Source: Triatoma infestans | Taxonomy: Eukaryota > Arthropoda > Insecta > Hemiptera > Reduviidae | Assembly (NCBI GenBank): GCA_011037195.1 | Contig: JAAEAF010003353.1 | Coordinates: 26,259 to 90,258 of the forward strand | DNA: 64,000 nt | Direction of reading: 5' to 3' | Part shown: positions 45,311 through 56,754 of the stretch, piece by piece | How the letters are laid out: each line of letters begins with the position of its first letter | Position numbering within the stretch: the first letter of the stretch is position 1 | The notes under the pieces: generated by a model | What the model saw: the letters and a program-made list of their open reading frames with translations, nothing else | Database searches by the model: none | Told to the model about the DNA's origin: nothing | Position numbers and translations under genes: made by a program

Positions 45311-47310
45311 GGTGATAGTGCAAGAATCATCAAATTTATAACGTATTTTTAAATTTGTTTATAAGACAATATCAAAGATTCCCAGACTGATTTAATTTAC
45401 TCAGGTTAGAAAGCTATTCTAACTGATTCTTCGGGATCATGAAATAGATACAATAGTCTTTTAAAAAAAAATGGTATAAATGCCCACTGTAAAGCAAGAT
45501 AAACTCTAGGAGATCCTTTTGCGAAGATTTAAATTCGACTCAAAAGTTATGTAAACTAGTATGGATTCTTGGTAGGTTTAAAAGCTATCTTTCTTAAATA
45601 TCTTAAGGTGATGGAAATGGAGACATTACTGCTTCTGCTTAATATCCGGAATTCCCGGATAATGTAGTAGTATAGTCCATTTCCTCAACTATACCCCTAT
45701 CTAAACCAAATTTATGTACGAAAATTTCTAAAAGCCGAACAGGACAAAGTTATGTCATTTCTGCTTCCATATTGATATAATGTATCGAATTCTTACAAAA
45801 TAATTGTTAAATATTAAATATTTTAACTTCATTTTTTCCTTTATATAGAAGTGGCCTATTTTATACACAAAGAAGCTTATCATAAATTTTAACAAACCTT
45901 GACAAAACAAATGTTTTAAATTAATTTGTCCCCCAATCTCAAACATGTTATCAAGCTCTGGCTTGCTGCACTACTATTATATAAATGATATATCCGATTT
46001 TATTTTGTCTTTTTTTTTTTTTAATAGTATTCTGTACAAAGTATAAAATATGGATAGTAATATATCTATAATAAAACAAGAAATATATTAATATTAGTCA
46101 TAATCGTTGACAAATGTTTGTGTATGTTTCGTTTGATTGTATCATTTGGCCGTGTAGAAGCAGGATTAATAGTTATGTAGAGACGGTAGCCATGTAGTTA
46201 GGCTTGTTGGTTGTGTGTATCTAGCTTACAGATATTGATGATGGCCACCTGTAATGAGCCCCTAATGGCACACACAAACACACAACATTATCTTACAAAA
46301 TAGATATCATCTTTTCTCATTCTGTATCGTCCCTCCACCAAATTATATTTCAATATCAATCACAATTATTTCACCTTCAATATATTTATGCAAATTTAAT
46401 GGCATATTTAATCTTAGAGAATAGAATTTTTTTTATATTGTGAGGCAACATATAGGCACGTGCTTACTTGATGTTTATAGACATTAAAACAAAATAAAAT
46501 ATCAAGTAATGTTTTATTGTGTATGACTAGGCTTTTTTACGGGGAAAAAACTTGTTCAGTCTTATGTAATACCAAAAGATAACAGTTCTAACAAGATCTA
46601 ACAATTTCTTCATATAGCAGGAAAACCTGTTACCTGGAAGTTACCACATCTCTGGTATTTTTGCAGTTTATTTATCCAGAGAAAAGTTAACGGAAAAGAC
46701 GGATCCCAAGCAAGACGCAAAACATTCTTGCAGGATAGTGAATTACTTCGCTTCCTGACAATACCCTGCTTAATCACCGCCTGTGCTTCCGACAAAACTC
46801 TTCCCAGTGATCATCAGTGAACAGAAAGGCGTTAAGCTTGGCTTATCCCGTTTATTATAACGTTTTCTAATATACATTTTTCTTTTAGGCTTTTACTTTT
46901 TTAAACTATTATTACATTTAATAAAATGCATTTATTATTATTATTGCTTACCTTGCCAGAATTGAGATTGAAGGAACTGCCTCTAGAGATTCAAGGAATG
47001 ACAAGACTTGAAATTGAAGGAACAAGCTATTATTTAGACCTTGATCTAGTATTTCTGAGTAATGTAGCTAAAAGACTTTGATATTTTCACGCATCGTTTT
47101 ATTCTGATTCAATTGCATTAGGCATTCTAAGTGAACGCTACAATGTGAATCGAACAACTTAGCCATCACAGTACTCAAAACAGCATCTTGTTTTAGCATC
47201 TAAAACTTGAGATCTTGTACCAGGCAGAGCGGAAACAACTTTATAATGTCTACATGAGAAAAAAAAAAGGATTTTGGTCTAAACACCTTTTAGAATGATA
47301 TTTAAATGTG
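45311..47310. other. Intergenic, no gene recognised
   Basis: AT-rich; 46080..46290 contains a GGATTA and a GATTAATAG site in single-copy-looking DNA. 46610..46795 (-) is a 61-codon frame without known domain. 46960..47270 also unassigned. Confidence 0.35.
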
Positions 47311-47470
47311 TTTGTTGTGGTGGTTGGTTCACACAGAGTTGGAAAGCATCAAAGACATTTTCCGTGATAGCCTGCTAACTTTTTGTGGCCATCGACCGGT
47401 TTCGGGGGTTCGCCCATCAGCAGGATGTTTTTTGTTAAACACTGTAATAACATAGACTTGCACAGAGCAA

Positions 47471-47783
47471 AATTACCTTATTTTTTTTTTTAAAGAAGCT
47501 GTTCAAACTGGGCACCATCAACGGATAGGCAAGCCAAAGCTCTGGATTTCCACGCTCTGTTTGTAGCAGCATTTATGGTGGCAAAGTCAAGATCTAGGCA
47601 GGCTAGAGTTATTCGACGTTCCAGATCTTCGACTGAAGCCACGGGATTTTGTACACTTTATTTTTTAGATATCCCCACAAAAAATATCCATTGGAGTTAA
47701 GTCCAGAGATCGAGGTGGCCATCGGATCGGACCATGAGTTCCTAACCACTTTTCATGGAAATTTCCGTCCAGGTAACTCAGAG
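47471..47783 (-). pseudogene. DD41D transposase fragment (internal, no termini)
   Basis: Matches the complement of about 58838..59151 in the foldback element (TTCAAACTGGGCACCATCAA, CGTTCCAGATCTTCGACTGA, CCGATCCGATGGCCACCTCG as its complement). It covers the transposase C-terminus and 3' UTR but not the terminal inverted repeat. Confidence 0.85.
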
Positions 47784-47842
47784 TGTGTATCAACTGTATT
47801 TGCTCTGTGCAACTCTATGTTATTACACTATTTAAGAAAAAA

Positions 47843-47880
47843 CATCCTGATGATGGGCGGACGCCCGAAAGCGGTCGATG
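47843..47880 (+). ncRNA. Hammerhead ribozyme motif (family A, copy 4)
   Basis: CATC 47843..47846, CTGATGA 47847..47853 (the commonest natural form), T, GGGC GGAC GCCC 47855..47866, GAAA 47867..47870, GCGGTC 47871..47876, GATG 47877..47880. Core complete; stem III has a C-to-G change that breaks its palindrome. Confidence 0.65.
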
Positions 47881-47935
47881 ACCACAAAAAGAAGCAGGAT
47901 ATCACAGAAAGTGTCTCTGATATTTAAATGTATGT

Positions 47936-48084
47936 TTACTTTTCAGTACAAAATGACAAAAGAAAGGATATAAGGATTAAATTATGGATCAGCCAATTGA
48001 CATAAATAATATCTTAAACATATATAAAATATCTTACAATCAAGGTATTTTTATATAGGCTTCATCTATTATTACTCTCTCTTA
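47936..48084. other. No gene seen
   Basis: Short AT-rich spacer between the family A copy and the next dispersed repeat. Confidence 0.4.
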
Positions 48085-48560
48085 ATCCTAGTAAGAGTAC
48101 GCATTGCGATTATAATAAATTTTCGAAATGATGTTTTATGTATGTATGTATGTATGTTTGTGAACGAAATATCTCAAAGAAACGAAAATTCGTAGGAAGC
48201 TCAAATTTCATATTCTGTTTAGTTACTATCGCCGCATCTGATATGAAAGTTTCGGGCAAAAATTATCAACCGAAAATGCCACTTCATTCAATGTTTTTTT
48301 TCTTTCTTTTTTCAGTTTTTAGCAAGAGTTTTTCTCGAAAACAACTCAAACGATTTTGTCTAAAAACTTTCTATGCTATCTATGGTCATATAAATTCCAA
48401 CCAAATTGATTTGAAACATTTTCTTCAGAAAATAAAGCGGTTATCAAAAAATATACAACTTATAGAATAAGTTTTTGATCTTTTTGGATTTATTTACTTT
48501 AAAATTAGAATGCTAACTGCACAGATATAATCGTATCACTTTTATTTGAAACGTTTTTCG
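48085..48560. mobile_element. GT-containing dispersed repeat, partial copy
   Basis: 'ctctcttaatcctagtaagag', (TATG)n at 48137..48157, 'atattctgtttag', 'tttttcagtttttagcaag' blocks. The 110-codon frame here is a translation of the repeat. Confidence 0.6.
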
Positions 48561-48930
48561 AGCAAAAAAAAAATTATATAAATTAGTTCTGCGGACTTTG
48601 TGGCATTAAATTTCAAATTTTTATTTGAGTTCTTTCAATGATGTTGGTTACGTCTTCTGGATAGCCATTTAACTGCATTGAAATGCTTCCTGGTGCCATG
48701 GGTGCTTATTAGTAAGTAATCCTATGCTTCGATATATGTTAGAGCTAAAGAGTAAGTTTTTAAGGCTATTGGAATTAATGGTAACTCAAAAACTCCCTTT
48801 CAATTGGACAGTTAAGCAGCACTATATGCTAATTGAGATTGGTGCTCAAGATATATGGCAGTTGCAAGATCTAGAAATCCGGAATAATAATTTGAAAAGC
48901 CTACAAGAGAAGTATAATAATAACTGTAAG
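48561..48930. other. Unassigned
   Basis: A frame at 48724..48920 (+) beginning MLRYMLELKSKFLRLL has no recognisable domain and then runs into the family A repeat. Confidence 0.35.
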
Positions 48931-49236
48931 TTGTTGTGGTGGTTGGTTCCGCAGAGCTGGAAAGCATCAGAGACATTTTCCGTGGTAGCCTGCTTCATTT
49001 TGAGGGTCTTCGACCGGTTTCGGGCGTTCGCCCATCTTCAGGCTGCGTTTTTCAGACAGTGTGGCAACACAGACTGAGTTTGCTCTGTGCAAGTCTATGT
49101 TGTCACACTGTCTGAAAAACCCATCCTAAAGATGTGCGAACGCCCGAAACCGGTCGATGGCCACAAAATGAAGCAGCCTACCACGGAAAATGTCTCTGAT
49201 GCTTTCCAGCTCTGCGGAACCAACCACCACAACAAA
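48931..49236. mobile_element. Family A palindromic hammerhead repeat, copy 5 (complete, 306 bp)
   Basis: The most complete copy: both 144-bp arms carry the terminal block (TTGTTGTGGTGGTTGGTTCC and its complement ending ACCACCACAACAA). The minus-strand core (49046..49008) is intact (CTGAAGA, GAAA, CCGGTC) with a weak stem I. The plus core has CTAAAGA, losing a catalytic G. Confidence 0.9.
49008..49046 (-). ncRNA. Hammerhead ribozyme motif (family A, copy 5)
   Basis: On the minus strand: CTGAAGA, T, GGGCGAACGCCC, GAAA, CCGGTC, GAAG. All core bases present; stem I next to the core pairs only at its first position, so it is expected to be weaker than copies with GATG/CATC. Confidence 0.6.
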
Positions 49237-49239
49237 TAG

Positions 49240-49600
49240 CGAGCAACGTTCACCCCTGGTTAGGAAATTAAGTTGTAGTAGACTGGTGGGGAAGAGTAAT
49301 GTGACGTAGAATGAAAGTAATGTTTTAGGACTTATTTTCATTGTTTAATGACCCATTTTTTTTAACCAATTTTCTAGGGAGGATAGGTGGGTTTGTAGGT
49401 TTCTATGGGCTGTTACGGGATCATTATTGGAAGACAGGATAGTAGTATCATCTGCATAGGTGAGAAGGGATGGTATCTGGATGTGTTGGGATGTCTGCAG
49501 TGTATACGGAGTAAAGGATAGGATCTAGAATGCTGCCTTGTGATACTCCCTTTGATATTATTGAAAGATGATCCGATTAGTACTAATTTACCAGCCTAAA
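49240..49600 (-). mobile_element. Jockey-type LINE reverse transcriptase fragment
   Basis: The minus strand reads GVSQGSILDPILYSVYTADIP and, one frame on, ADDTTILSSNNDPVTAHRNLQ, the Jockey RT core. About 350 bp, wedged between two family A pieces. Confidence 0.78.
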
Positions 49601-49642
49601 ATGGTTTAATTAGTTTTGTACACAGAATGTAATCCTCTGTAA

Positions 49643-49742
49643 ACACTGTCTGAAAAACGCATCCTGAAGATGGGCGAACGCCCGAAACCGGTCGATAACC
49701 ACAAAATGAAGCAGGCTACCACGGAAAATGTCTCTGATAACT
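49643..49742. mobile_element. Family A repeat, copy 6 (right arm only)
   Basis: AAACACTGTCTGAAAAACGC through GAAAATGTCTCTGATAA. It carries an intact plus-strand hammerhead core. Confidence 0.85.
49661..49697 (+). ncRNA. Hammerhead ribozyme motif (family A, copy 6)
   Basis: ATC 49661..49663, CTGAAGA 49664..49670, T, GGGCGAACGCCC 49672..49683, GAAA 49684..49687, CCGGTC 49688..49693, GAT 49694..49696. Core complete, stem II perfect, palindromic stem III intact, three base pairs in stem I. Confidence 0.72.
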
Positions 49743-49794
49743 GTAGGTGTATCGACATAAATAAAGCACTAATTTCTTCTTATAATATCCATTT

Positions 49795-50645
49795 TAGAAA
49801 TAAATGTATTACCTTCCCTCTCTATTCAGCAGTCTTATCTTAATTTAAATATAAATTTTGTAAAGTTAAAAATTCTAGCACAAAAATACGCTTAGCATCC
49901 AAAAAGTTCCCAATATTATATTTAAATGGCAAAAAATACAAATTCGATCCCGATAAAGAGTGCACATTATGTAAATTGAAAGAACCAGATAGTTTGGAAC
50001 TGTTTTTTTTCTAAATTGTTCATTGTTTAGCTCTATCCGCCAAAAATGGCTAAGTAAATATATTAATTGTTGCTCTGACCCTTTTTTTCCAGTTAACAGA
50101 TATTGTGATTCGATTGAAAAAGTTAAATATATATTTTATTATACTAAACAAGCTCTCATCTTGTGAGATAAATAAATTAATTGCTACCACGCATTCATTT
50201 ATTTATTATATTAATTGTTGGGATTATAGTAATTGGGATTATTCGGCTAATTTCAGTTATTTTTTTTTTAATTTTCTCAATAAGTCCTGTCCTCTTGGTT
50301 TAGTTTATTTTAATTTTTATGTCTATTTGGAAATAATTCAGTTATAATTATATTATATTGCATTATATTTATTTAAATATATCACTTTAATTTTGTAACA
50401 GTACTATTTACAAGATTTCTTTCTTTTCCACTGTTTTGTTTTTTTTTTTTTGTTTTGATTATAGTTATGTATTTCCATTTAAAATTTAAATGATTAATTT
50501 TTTGTAAATCTTAATTAAGTATTTTATAATTATGTAAAAGATTTTTTTATTTTACCTTTTATTGTATTTTTTGTTATATTGTAGGAACTCCATGATATAA
50601 AGAAGTTTATTCTTTTAAAGCATAATAATAATAAATAAAATAATA
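49795..50645 (+). mobile_element. LINE 3' end with (TAA)n tail
   Basis: Frames read ASKKFPILYLNGKKYKF and DKECTLCKLKEPDSLE (the C-X2-C start of a LINE C-terminal zinc motif), then a degraded C-terminus and 3' UTR ending in (AATAAT)n at 50615..50650. Related in plan to the LINE at 52645..53743. Confidence 0.65.
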
Positions 50646-51795
50646 ATAATAATATATGTTATATCTATGAAACAAAATTTCCCACTTTAAAGAATATTTG
50701 AGAATGCTTCACACCAGATTTTTATGATTTTTAGCAGGTAACCTTCACAGATAAAGTACCTTGATATTTTCATTTTAAAAAAATTTGTATATAAATGAGA
50801 ACTAACTTTTAAATTTGATCTTAAAAATTTCTAAATGTTGTTTGACAATTACATTGTTTAGACAAGGTATGAAAAGTCTATATCTATATGTATATATATA
50901 TAAAATATAAGAATAGTAAATTCAGAAGGAGACCACAATTGATGGCGAAAGGTCAGCCAGCCAAGCGCACAAGTACAATTTATCATAGACAATATAAAAG
51001 GGAGAACTGTACGTCCAAGGCATTAGTGTCGATAATGCACAACCAGGGTCATTATTCACTCACTAGCCGTTCTACACATTCTCTACACACAAACAGACAA
51101 GAGAAAGGACCAACGTTGTCGAGGGCGTAGTCCCTTCTTACCGCCACCCTACTCTTTCCAAATTTTTCTTCTACACCTTTCTTCCACTATTTGACTCACA
51201 TCGGTCGGCGGACAGTCCGCATCTAGGTCACTCGGTGAAGGTTACAAATGGACTTTTTTGGCTCACTGGTCACTGGAAAGGGTTGGTAGGGGATTTTCAA
51301 CGTTTCCGTGAAGGTCTATGAAGGGGGGGGGGGACCTTCTTTTCTTTTATTATATTTATTTGTGGCATTTTTAACCCATTTACCTCCTTCACTTGCAACA
51401 ACCACCCCCCAATACCTTAATTTTTGCATTCTATTGAATGGCACAAACAAGTTTTTGGCCATGCTTTAACTAGGCTTCTGATGGTTTTATTGCACTATAA
51501 ATCAGTACAAAATTGCATATATTGTAGATCTGACCACGTTTTAAACTCTTTTGGTTATTCTTGCATATTATTTCTAATGTTCACATAGTTTTTTTTCCCC
51601 CCCTTAGAATATGATTATAGACCAATTTTTTATTACATCTGGCCAGATCCTCTCTCTCTATCTCTAAGGTTATAAACAACATTGCTTAATAAAACACCGA
51701 ATGAAATAAAGAAAATAGATAAATAGGTAATTTTAAAGCAGTAAACAATTATTTATAATAATAAAGTCTTTGTATTCTATCACTCAGAAATAAGT
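50646..51795. other. Intergenic; GC-richer candidate regulatory stretch 50930..51310
   Basis: No known gene. An 80-codon ATG frame (50888..51130, +) lacks a recognisable domain. A TATAAAAG lies at 50993..51000. The GC-rich part shows no repeat signature, so it may be conserved Hox-complex non-coding DNA, unproven. Confidence 0.35.
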
Positions 51796-51870
51796 AAACT
51801 GAATTTGCCATGACTAAGTCTGTGTTATCACAATATTTATCAAGACATCCCCTAAAGATGATCCTCCTGC
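51796..51870. mobile_element. Family A repeat, fragment
   Basis: GAATTTGCC..AAGTCTGTGTTATCACA then CATCCCCTAAAGATGATCC matches the inner right arm of family A. The core is mutated (CTAAAGA). Confidence 0.6.
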
Positions 51871-51884
51871 GATAAGAAGAAGAC

Positions 51885-52377
51885 GTATTTGACAATCGTG
51901 TCAAATTTTTGAAATTGTTTTTTCACCGGGTATATATATATATATTTTGAAGTTCTCTGAACCAGAAATAGTGATTTTTAAAAATTTTTCTGTGTGTGTT
52001 CAGCAAAAACAAAAAAAATCACCAAAAATTCAAACTTGATATTTCGTTTAAGTCACACCCAAGATGAAATCCATTAATCGAAAGTACACTTTACTCAATA
52101 AATTTTTCAGTTTTTGCTCAAAATCCGCTCAGGCGATTTTTTTTAAATTTGTTTATATTTAACCACACATACAAAAAGTTACAACTTTTATCTGTAACCT
52201 TTTTCCCTCCGGAAAAATTCATTTAAGCAAGGTTTGGGGGGGAGGTTTTGGGGATTATGTTTTCCATTAAAATGCTCTTTTAATATGCTATACAATTCTA
52301 TCATCCTTATAATATTAATCAATGTTTGTTTTTTTTCTTTTTGGCGTGTGTTCGACCCGCTGTATTCAATGTTGAAA
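51885..52377. mobile_element. GT-containing dispersed repeat, copy interrupted by the family C element
   Basis: 'gacaatcgtgtcaaattttt', GTGTGTGTTCAGCAAAAAC, 'tgatatttcgttta', 'tacacttta' blocks. It probably continues after 54153, where similar sequence resumes. Confidence 0.6.
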
Positions 52378-52429
52378 ATGGATTTTGAGGGTTCGGTCAT
52401 ACAAAAGAACTCTTTTTTATAATTTCTAC

Positions 52430-52463
52430 CGACGTTTCGGCAAATTTATTGCCTTGTTCAGGG
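52430..52463 (-). ncRNA. Hammerhead-like motif (family C), core damaged
   Basis: On the minus strand: ACC, CTGAACA (expected CTGANGA, so one core G is C), A, stem II GGCAA/TTGCC, GAAA, CGTC with palindromic ACGT, GGT. The layout is that of a Penelope-like-element hammerhead with CGAAACGTC. The core G change should abolish cleavage. Confidence 0.6.
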
Positions 52464-52644
52464 TCTGTACAAGGGTTGAAATACAAATCCAATAAAAAAT
52501 AGAACCAACAGAAAATATGAACTTAACCTAAATATTTCCAGAATAAAATTTTTTTTAAATAAACTAAATACACAGTATTATATATATAGAGTACAATTAA
52601 ATTTATTTTAAATTATTGTTGTAGACCAGATCAATATTAAACTA

Positions 52645-53743
52645 GAGATCCAAAATTTTTTACTACGTCGGATATAAGATATCTAATAGAGAATAGGAAG
52701 AACTTGTTGCAGAAGTTTAATAATAATTTGTTATCGATTGATTTAAATAGAATTATTAACTCAAATTATCTGCCTTTCTATCGTAGAGTTTTTAATTTTA
52801 AATGTTTTGAGCCTGAGGATTATATAAAATTTTGTACAAGTTTTGAAAAAATAAGGATAGTGACTTTATAAGCAAATGATGACTTTATAAGGTTTTATAT
52901 AAAAGGGAAAATGTATATTTTCAAAGCAGATGAAATTTGTAAATTGTGTAATAAGGTTATGGGCAATGTTTTGGAGCATCTTGTTCTAATCTGTCCTGGT
53001 TATTGTGACTATCGCCAGCGTTACATACAAAGATATTTGGCATTATTCGGTCGGGCGACCGGGACATTCAAAGACTTTAGAAACAGTAAAGCGACGTTAG
53101 CATTTGTTAAAAAACCTCTGAATTCCATGATAACAGAAATACATTTTTCGCCCTTTAATATTGATATTGGCCGCTTTGAAATGCAGTTGCTGTATTTAAA
53201 AAATAAAGAATTGTGGAGCTCAAAATTCGAGCGTCTTTGTGGCGATTTAGAGCTATTGGTGAAAAATAAATGTGAATTAATTTTACAGCACAAGCGGTCT
53301 GCTTTGAAAGATCTGGAGAGGGAAGATATGTTGATTTGTTCATATCAGATTGTTCATGATGATAATTTACAAAATGTGGAGAGTATCCTGAATTACAACA
53401 ATCTAGTAAAATTAAATGATGTTTATTGCTATTTAGTGGAGATGTTAAGAAGGAACGATTTTGTTTGATTTTATATTTACTTAAGGGTTGCTTTTTTATT
53501 TTATTTGTATGAAAAGTTATGTAATGTTTAATTTGTTTATCTATTTTCTTTAAAGGACTTTATTTATCGTCCCTTTTTACAATAGTTTTTGAATTACTTA
53601 ATCTTGTAATTACTTGTCTTTTCGAATCGTAAGGATTATTATTATTTCTTTCTACTTTATTTTGTTGTATTGTATATTAACTGAGCCAGACTCAAAATTT
53701 GTATAAGAATATTCTTTAACAAATAAAAAATCAATCAATCAAT
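52645..53743 (+). mobile_element. 5'-truncated LINE with (TCAA)n tail and 18-bp target-site duplication
   Basis: Flanked by the identical 18 bases CAGATCAATATTAAACTA at 52627..52644 and 53744..53761. The plus strand encodes a C-terminal LINE region (see the frame at 52911) and ends in TCAATCAATCAATCA. A complete duplication shows it arrived by target-primed reverse transcription, after family C was in place. Confidence 0.9.
52911..53468 (+). pseudogene. LINE ORF2 C-terminal fragment (185 codons)
   Basis: The frame contains C-X2-C..H..C (CKLCNKVMGNVLEHLVLICP) followed by GYCDYRQRYIQRYL, the zinc-binding C-terminus seen in many insect LINEs. Upstream, 52700..52860 (another frame) reads LLQKFNNNLLSIDLNRIINS and FYRRVFNFKCFEPED. 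The RT domain is not included. Confidence 0.75.
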
Positions 53744-54152
53744 CAGATCAATATTAAACTAAATCACAACTATTAAATAATCTAAATCACAACTAATAAA
53801 AAAATATATATGTGGCATATATGAGTACACTATGAAAATAACTTAGGAAATGTACTTACAAAAATTTTTTAGTTAGAATTCCAGTAGTAATTAATCTATT
53901 ATAACCTGTGACATAACATCACCAAGTGTTACGGACATTGGATGGGTCAAGGTTTATAAAGGACTAGGAGAGCGGATGGGAAAACCGTGCCTCAGTCTGT
54001 ATGTTGTTTTGGAAATTCCAGGAGATTGTTATAACTGAGGGATAGGTTTTTGGTGTCTGTTCTAAAATTAATAGATAATTTATCGTCGGTAGATAACGTC
54101 GGTAGAAATTTAAAAAAGAGTTCTTTTGTATGAACGAACCTCAAAATCCATG

Positions 54153-54395
54153 TCAACAATTAATCAATATTAAATATATTGCGCTAATCCTGAATTCGAA
54201 TAAAATGTCGAAGTGCGACTTAACTGAACAGTTTTTTCAGTTTTTCAACGATTTTCTCCCAAAGGTTTTCATTAAACTTGTTATGCTTACTACATATACA
54301 GAGACGTAACACTTTTGCTTGAAATTTTTCCAAAATGCATTTAAGGGAAGTTTTGTGGTAGGCTATTCTTTCCTCAAAAAAAGGCATTTTTGTAA
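54153..54395. other. Dispersed-repeat continuation, no gene
   Basis: Contains 'gtgcgacttaactgaacagt' and related blocks of the GT-containing repeat. Confidence 0.45.
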
Positions 54396-54445
54396 ATTGT
54401 TGTGTGATTGGTTCCGCAGAACTGGAAAGCATCAGAGACATTTTT
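54396..54445. mobile_element. Family A repeat, 50-bp terminal fragment
   Basis: TTGTTGTGTGATTGGTTCCG through GCATCAGAGACATTTTT is the outer end of a left arm only; no ribozyme. Confidence 0.8.
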
Positions 54446-54559
54446 GTAAAGTTTAAATACTCCTATTAAATAAATTACTCTGCATGTTATAGGGAGTTGC
54501 CAGATTTACAACTAAAAGTAAATAAGTAAATAGCACAAAATTACAAAAAAAAAAAAAAT

Positions 54560-55594
54560 CTGGTGTGAAACACTCACACAACTTTCTCTTCTCCAATTCT
54601 CGAAATTATAATTGACAAAATTTAGTGTACCAAATTTAATGAATTTCGTCGAAAACTGAAAAAACTGTCCAGTAAAAACTCACTTCCGATTAACTAATTT
54701 TCTTGAAACTCGGAATTTTGGCAATCTATTTATTTCTAATTAATTTTGTTTGGATGATAGGATTGTATAATCAACTATGATAGCACTTTAGAAAAAAACA
54801 TAACCCCTCCCCCATCCCCCTTAAAAGTGCTCTTAAATGAATTTTCCCAGAGAAATGTTTTACATAAAAGTTTTACATCTTTGTATGCATAGTTTATATA
54901 CGAAGTTTCAAGAAAATTGTCGGAGCCATGTTTGAGAAAATCGCGAAAAAGTGAAAAAAAAATAATAATTTAGTAAAGTGGTAAAGTAAAACGCACTTCC
55001 GGTCATCAGATTTTTTTTTCAAACTCCGACTTTCTACAACACATCTAATTCTAATAAAAATAATGAGATGACAGAATTGTCTAATCAACGGACATAGCAT
55101 ACTTTAGAGTGGGGAAACCGTACCCCACCCCTCCCCCAAAAGTAACCTTAAACTGCATTTTTCCGGCGAAATATTTCAACTAAAAGTTGTAGCTCATGGT
55201 ATGTGTAGTGATATAACAAGTTTCAGACAAATCGTTGGAGACATTTTTGAGAAAATTGCAAACAAGTGTAAAAAAAATTAACACTAGTAAAGTGGTACTC
55301 CGCGTTGAAGAGAATTGGCGGTATAACGTCACTGTCTGATACCATGGTGATCCCTATCCGGAAGTACAAGTTGGACATTCTCCGGTTTTTTTCGTTTTGA
55401 GCATGCTGTTCACATAACAAACACACACACACACATAGACCATTGCTAAAAACCATTTTGGACCAGGGGACCTCCAACGGCTATTTCTGGTGAGAAAACT
55501 CGATATCGAAAATTTGACACGATTACAATACTTTCGCGAAAATTTGACACGATTACAATACTTTCGCTTATTAGGAGTAAGAGAAAGTTAAGGA
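54560..55594. mobile_element. GT-containing dispersed repeat, longest copy
   Basis: From 'ctggtgtgaaacactcacac'/ACTTTCTCTTCTCC to AGGAGTAAGAGAAAGT. About 1 kb, with an internally repeated block absent from the 36.4-kb copy, a (CA)n run near 55424 and a 28-bp tandem duplication at 55509..55565. No coding capacity. Confidence 0.75.
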
Positions 55595-56314
55595 AATCAA
55601 TACAGTTATCAAAATAATAGATTCAAAAAATATTACAATCTTCTCATAAAAAAAAAAGAAATAATTACTTCTCAGAACAATCAAAATAAAACTTTCTAAC
55701 CGTCGTAACATTTAATAATACATTCCAAATTCTTCCATTCTTGTAAGTTGAAGGCAACTAAACATTTAATTAAACAGTAACAAGTTATGTTTGAAGAGAA
55801 TTAATCAATTATAACTGTGTTAATTACAACAAGAGAAAGTCATATGAGTGTTTCACAAGTTTTTCTATGATATGAAAATGGTGAAAAATAAGTAATCGAA
55901 CAATGATTTCTGTTGTATTCACTACAGTTAACTAAAACTTTTGGCATAAGAGTGTAATTTTGATAAGAACGATAGTCTCCAGTTTAATGGGTTTTGAGTC
56001 TTAATGGGTCACATTAAAGATAATAGTATTTGTACATAATGACACTTAATCAAGGCACCGAGATGATGGGGCGCCAAAATTCCAAAATGGTTACATGAAC
56101 GGACTAATAAATTTATAGAAAATTGTCACAAAAGAGGGAAAATTATATTATTGAATGTACTTGCACATTTTTTATAAACATTATTCTAAAATATTTCAGA
56201 AATGTATGGTCAATATGTTAAAAATGTTGCAAGCTTTGGCCACCCTATAAATATATTTTCTAGAATTATCACCGCCAACCAGGGATATACTGAATGCTTA
56301 ATAAACAAAGTAAT
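55595..56314. other. No gene seen
   Basis: AT-rich spacer; no recognisable element. Confidence 0.4.
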
Positions 56315-56670
56315 TGTTGTAGTGGTTGGTTCCGCAGAGCTGGAAAGCATCAGAGACTTTTTCCATGGTAGCCTGCTTTTTTATAAGAGGATTTTGTGGT
56401 CATCGACCGGTTTCGGGCGTTCGCCCAACATCAGGATGCGTTTGTCATACAGTGTGATAACACAGACTTGCACAGAGCAAATTCAGTTTATACGTTTGAA
56501 TTTGTAATTCAGTATAAACTGAATGTATATAAACTGTATAAACTGAATTTGCTCTGTGCAAGTCTGTGTATTCACACTGTCAGACAAACGCATCCTGAAG
56601 ATGGGCGAACGCCCGAAACTGGTCGATGACACAAAATGAAGCAGGCTACCACGGAAAATGTCTCTGAAAC
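56315..56670. mobile_element. Family A palindromic hammerhead repeat, copy 7
   Basis: Both arms present, with an extended inner palindrome (AATTCAGTTTATAC / GTATAAACTGAATT, 56480..56550). The minus core is damaged (CTGATGT). The plus core is complete. The right arm lacks the outer 40 bp. Confidence 0.87.
56591..56628 (+). ncRNA. Hammerhead ribozyme motif (family A, copy 7)
   Basis: CATC 56591..56594, CTGAAGA 56595..56601, T, GGGCGAACGCCC 56603..56614, GAAA 56615..56618, CTGGTC 56619..56624, GATG 56625..56628. Core complete; one base of the stem III palindrome is changed. Confidence 0.7.
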
Positions 56671-56754
56671 AAAGTAATTGTTAATAATGTTCTATACTTT
56701 TTTTCTTTTTTTAATATAATTTGCATCAAATTAATAAAAAGTATTTTTAAATCC

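Larger units (their letters stand above)
47311..47935. mobile_element. Family A repeat, copy 4, enclosing a DD41D transposon fragment
   Basis: Left arm 47311..47470 (TTGTTGTGGTGGTTGGTTC .. CTTGCACAGAGCAAA) and right arm about 47785..47935 (TTTGCTCTGTGCAACTCTAT .. GTGTCTCTGATA). Between them, in place of the usual few bases, lies 47471..47783 from another transposon. The plus-strand hammerhead core is kept. The minus core has CTGCTGA and is dead. Confidence 0.85.
52378..54152. mobile_element. Family C hammerhead element with a LINE nested inside
   Basis: Inverted ends: ATGGATTTTGAGGGTTCGGT .. TTTCTACCGACGT (52378..52435) and the complement (54096..54152). Next to the left arm is a hammerhead-type core on the minus strand. 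The inner sequence is AT-rich; near 54000..54085 the 'ggtttttggtgtctgttcta' region resembles what I recall of Penelope-like/HHR retroelement ends. Without the nested LINE (52645..53743 plus one 18-bp duplicate) the element would be about 660 bp. Confidence 0.75.

Noticed and set aside
46610..46795. 61-codon minus-strand frame MSEAQAVIKQG..
   Set aside because: Faintly transposon-like but no motif could be named; not listed as a gene.
50888..51130. 80-codon frame with a nearby TATAAAAG
   Set aside because: The TATA-like string lies inside the frame rather than upstream, and the peptide has no recognisable domain.
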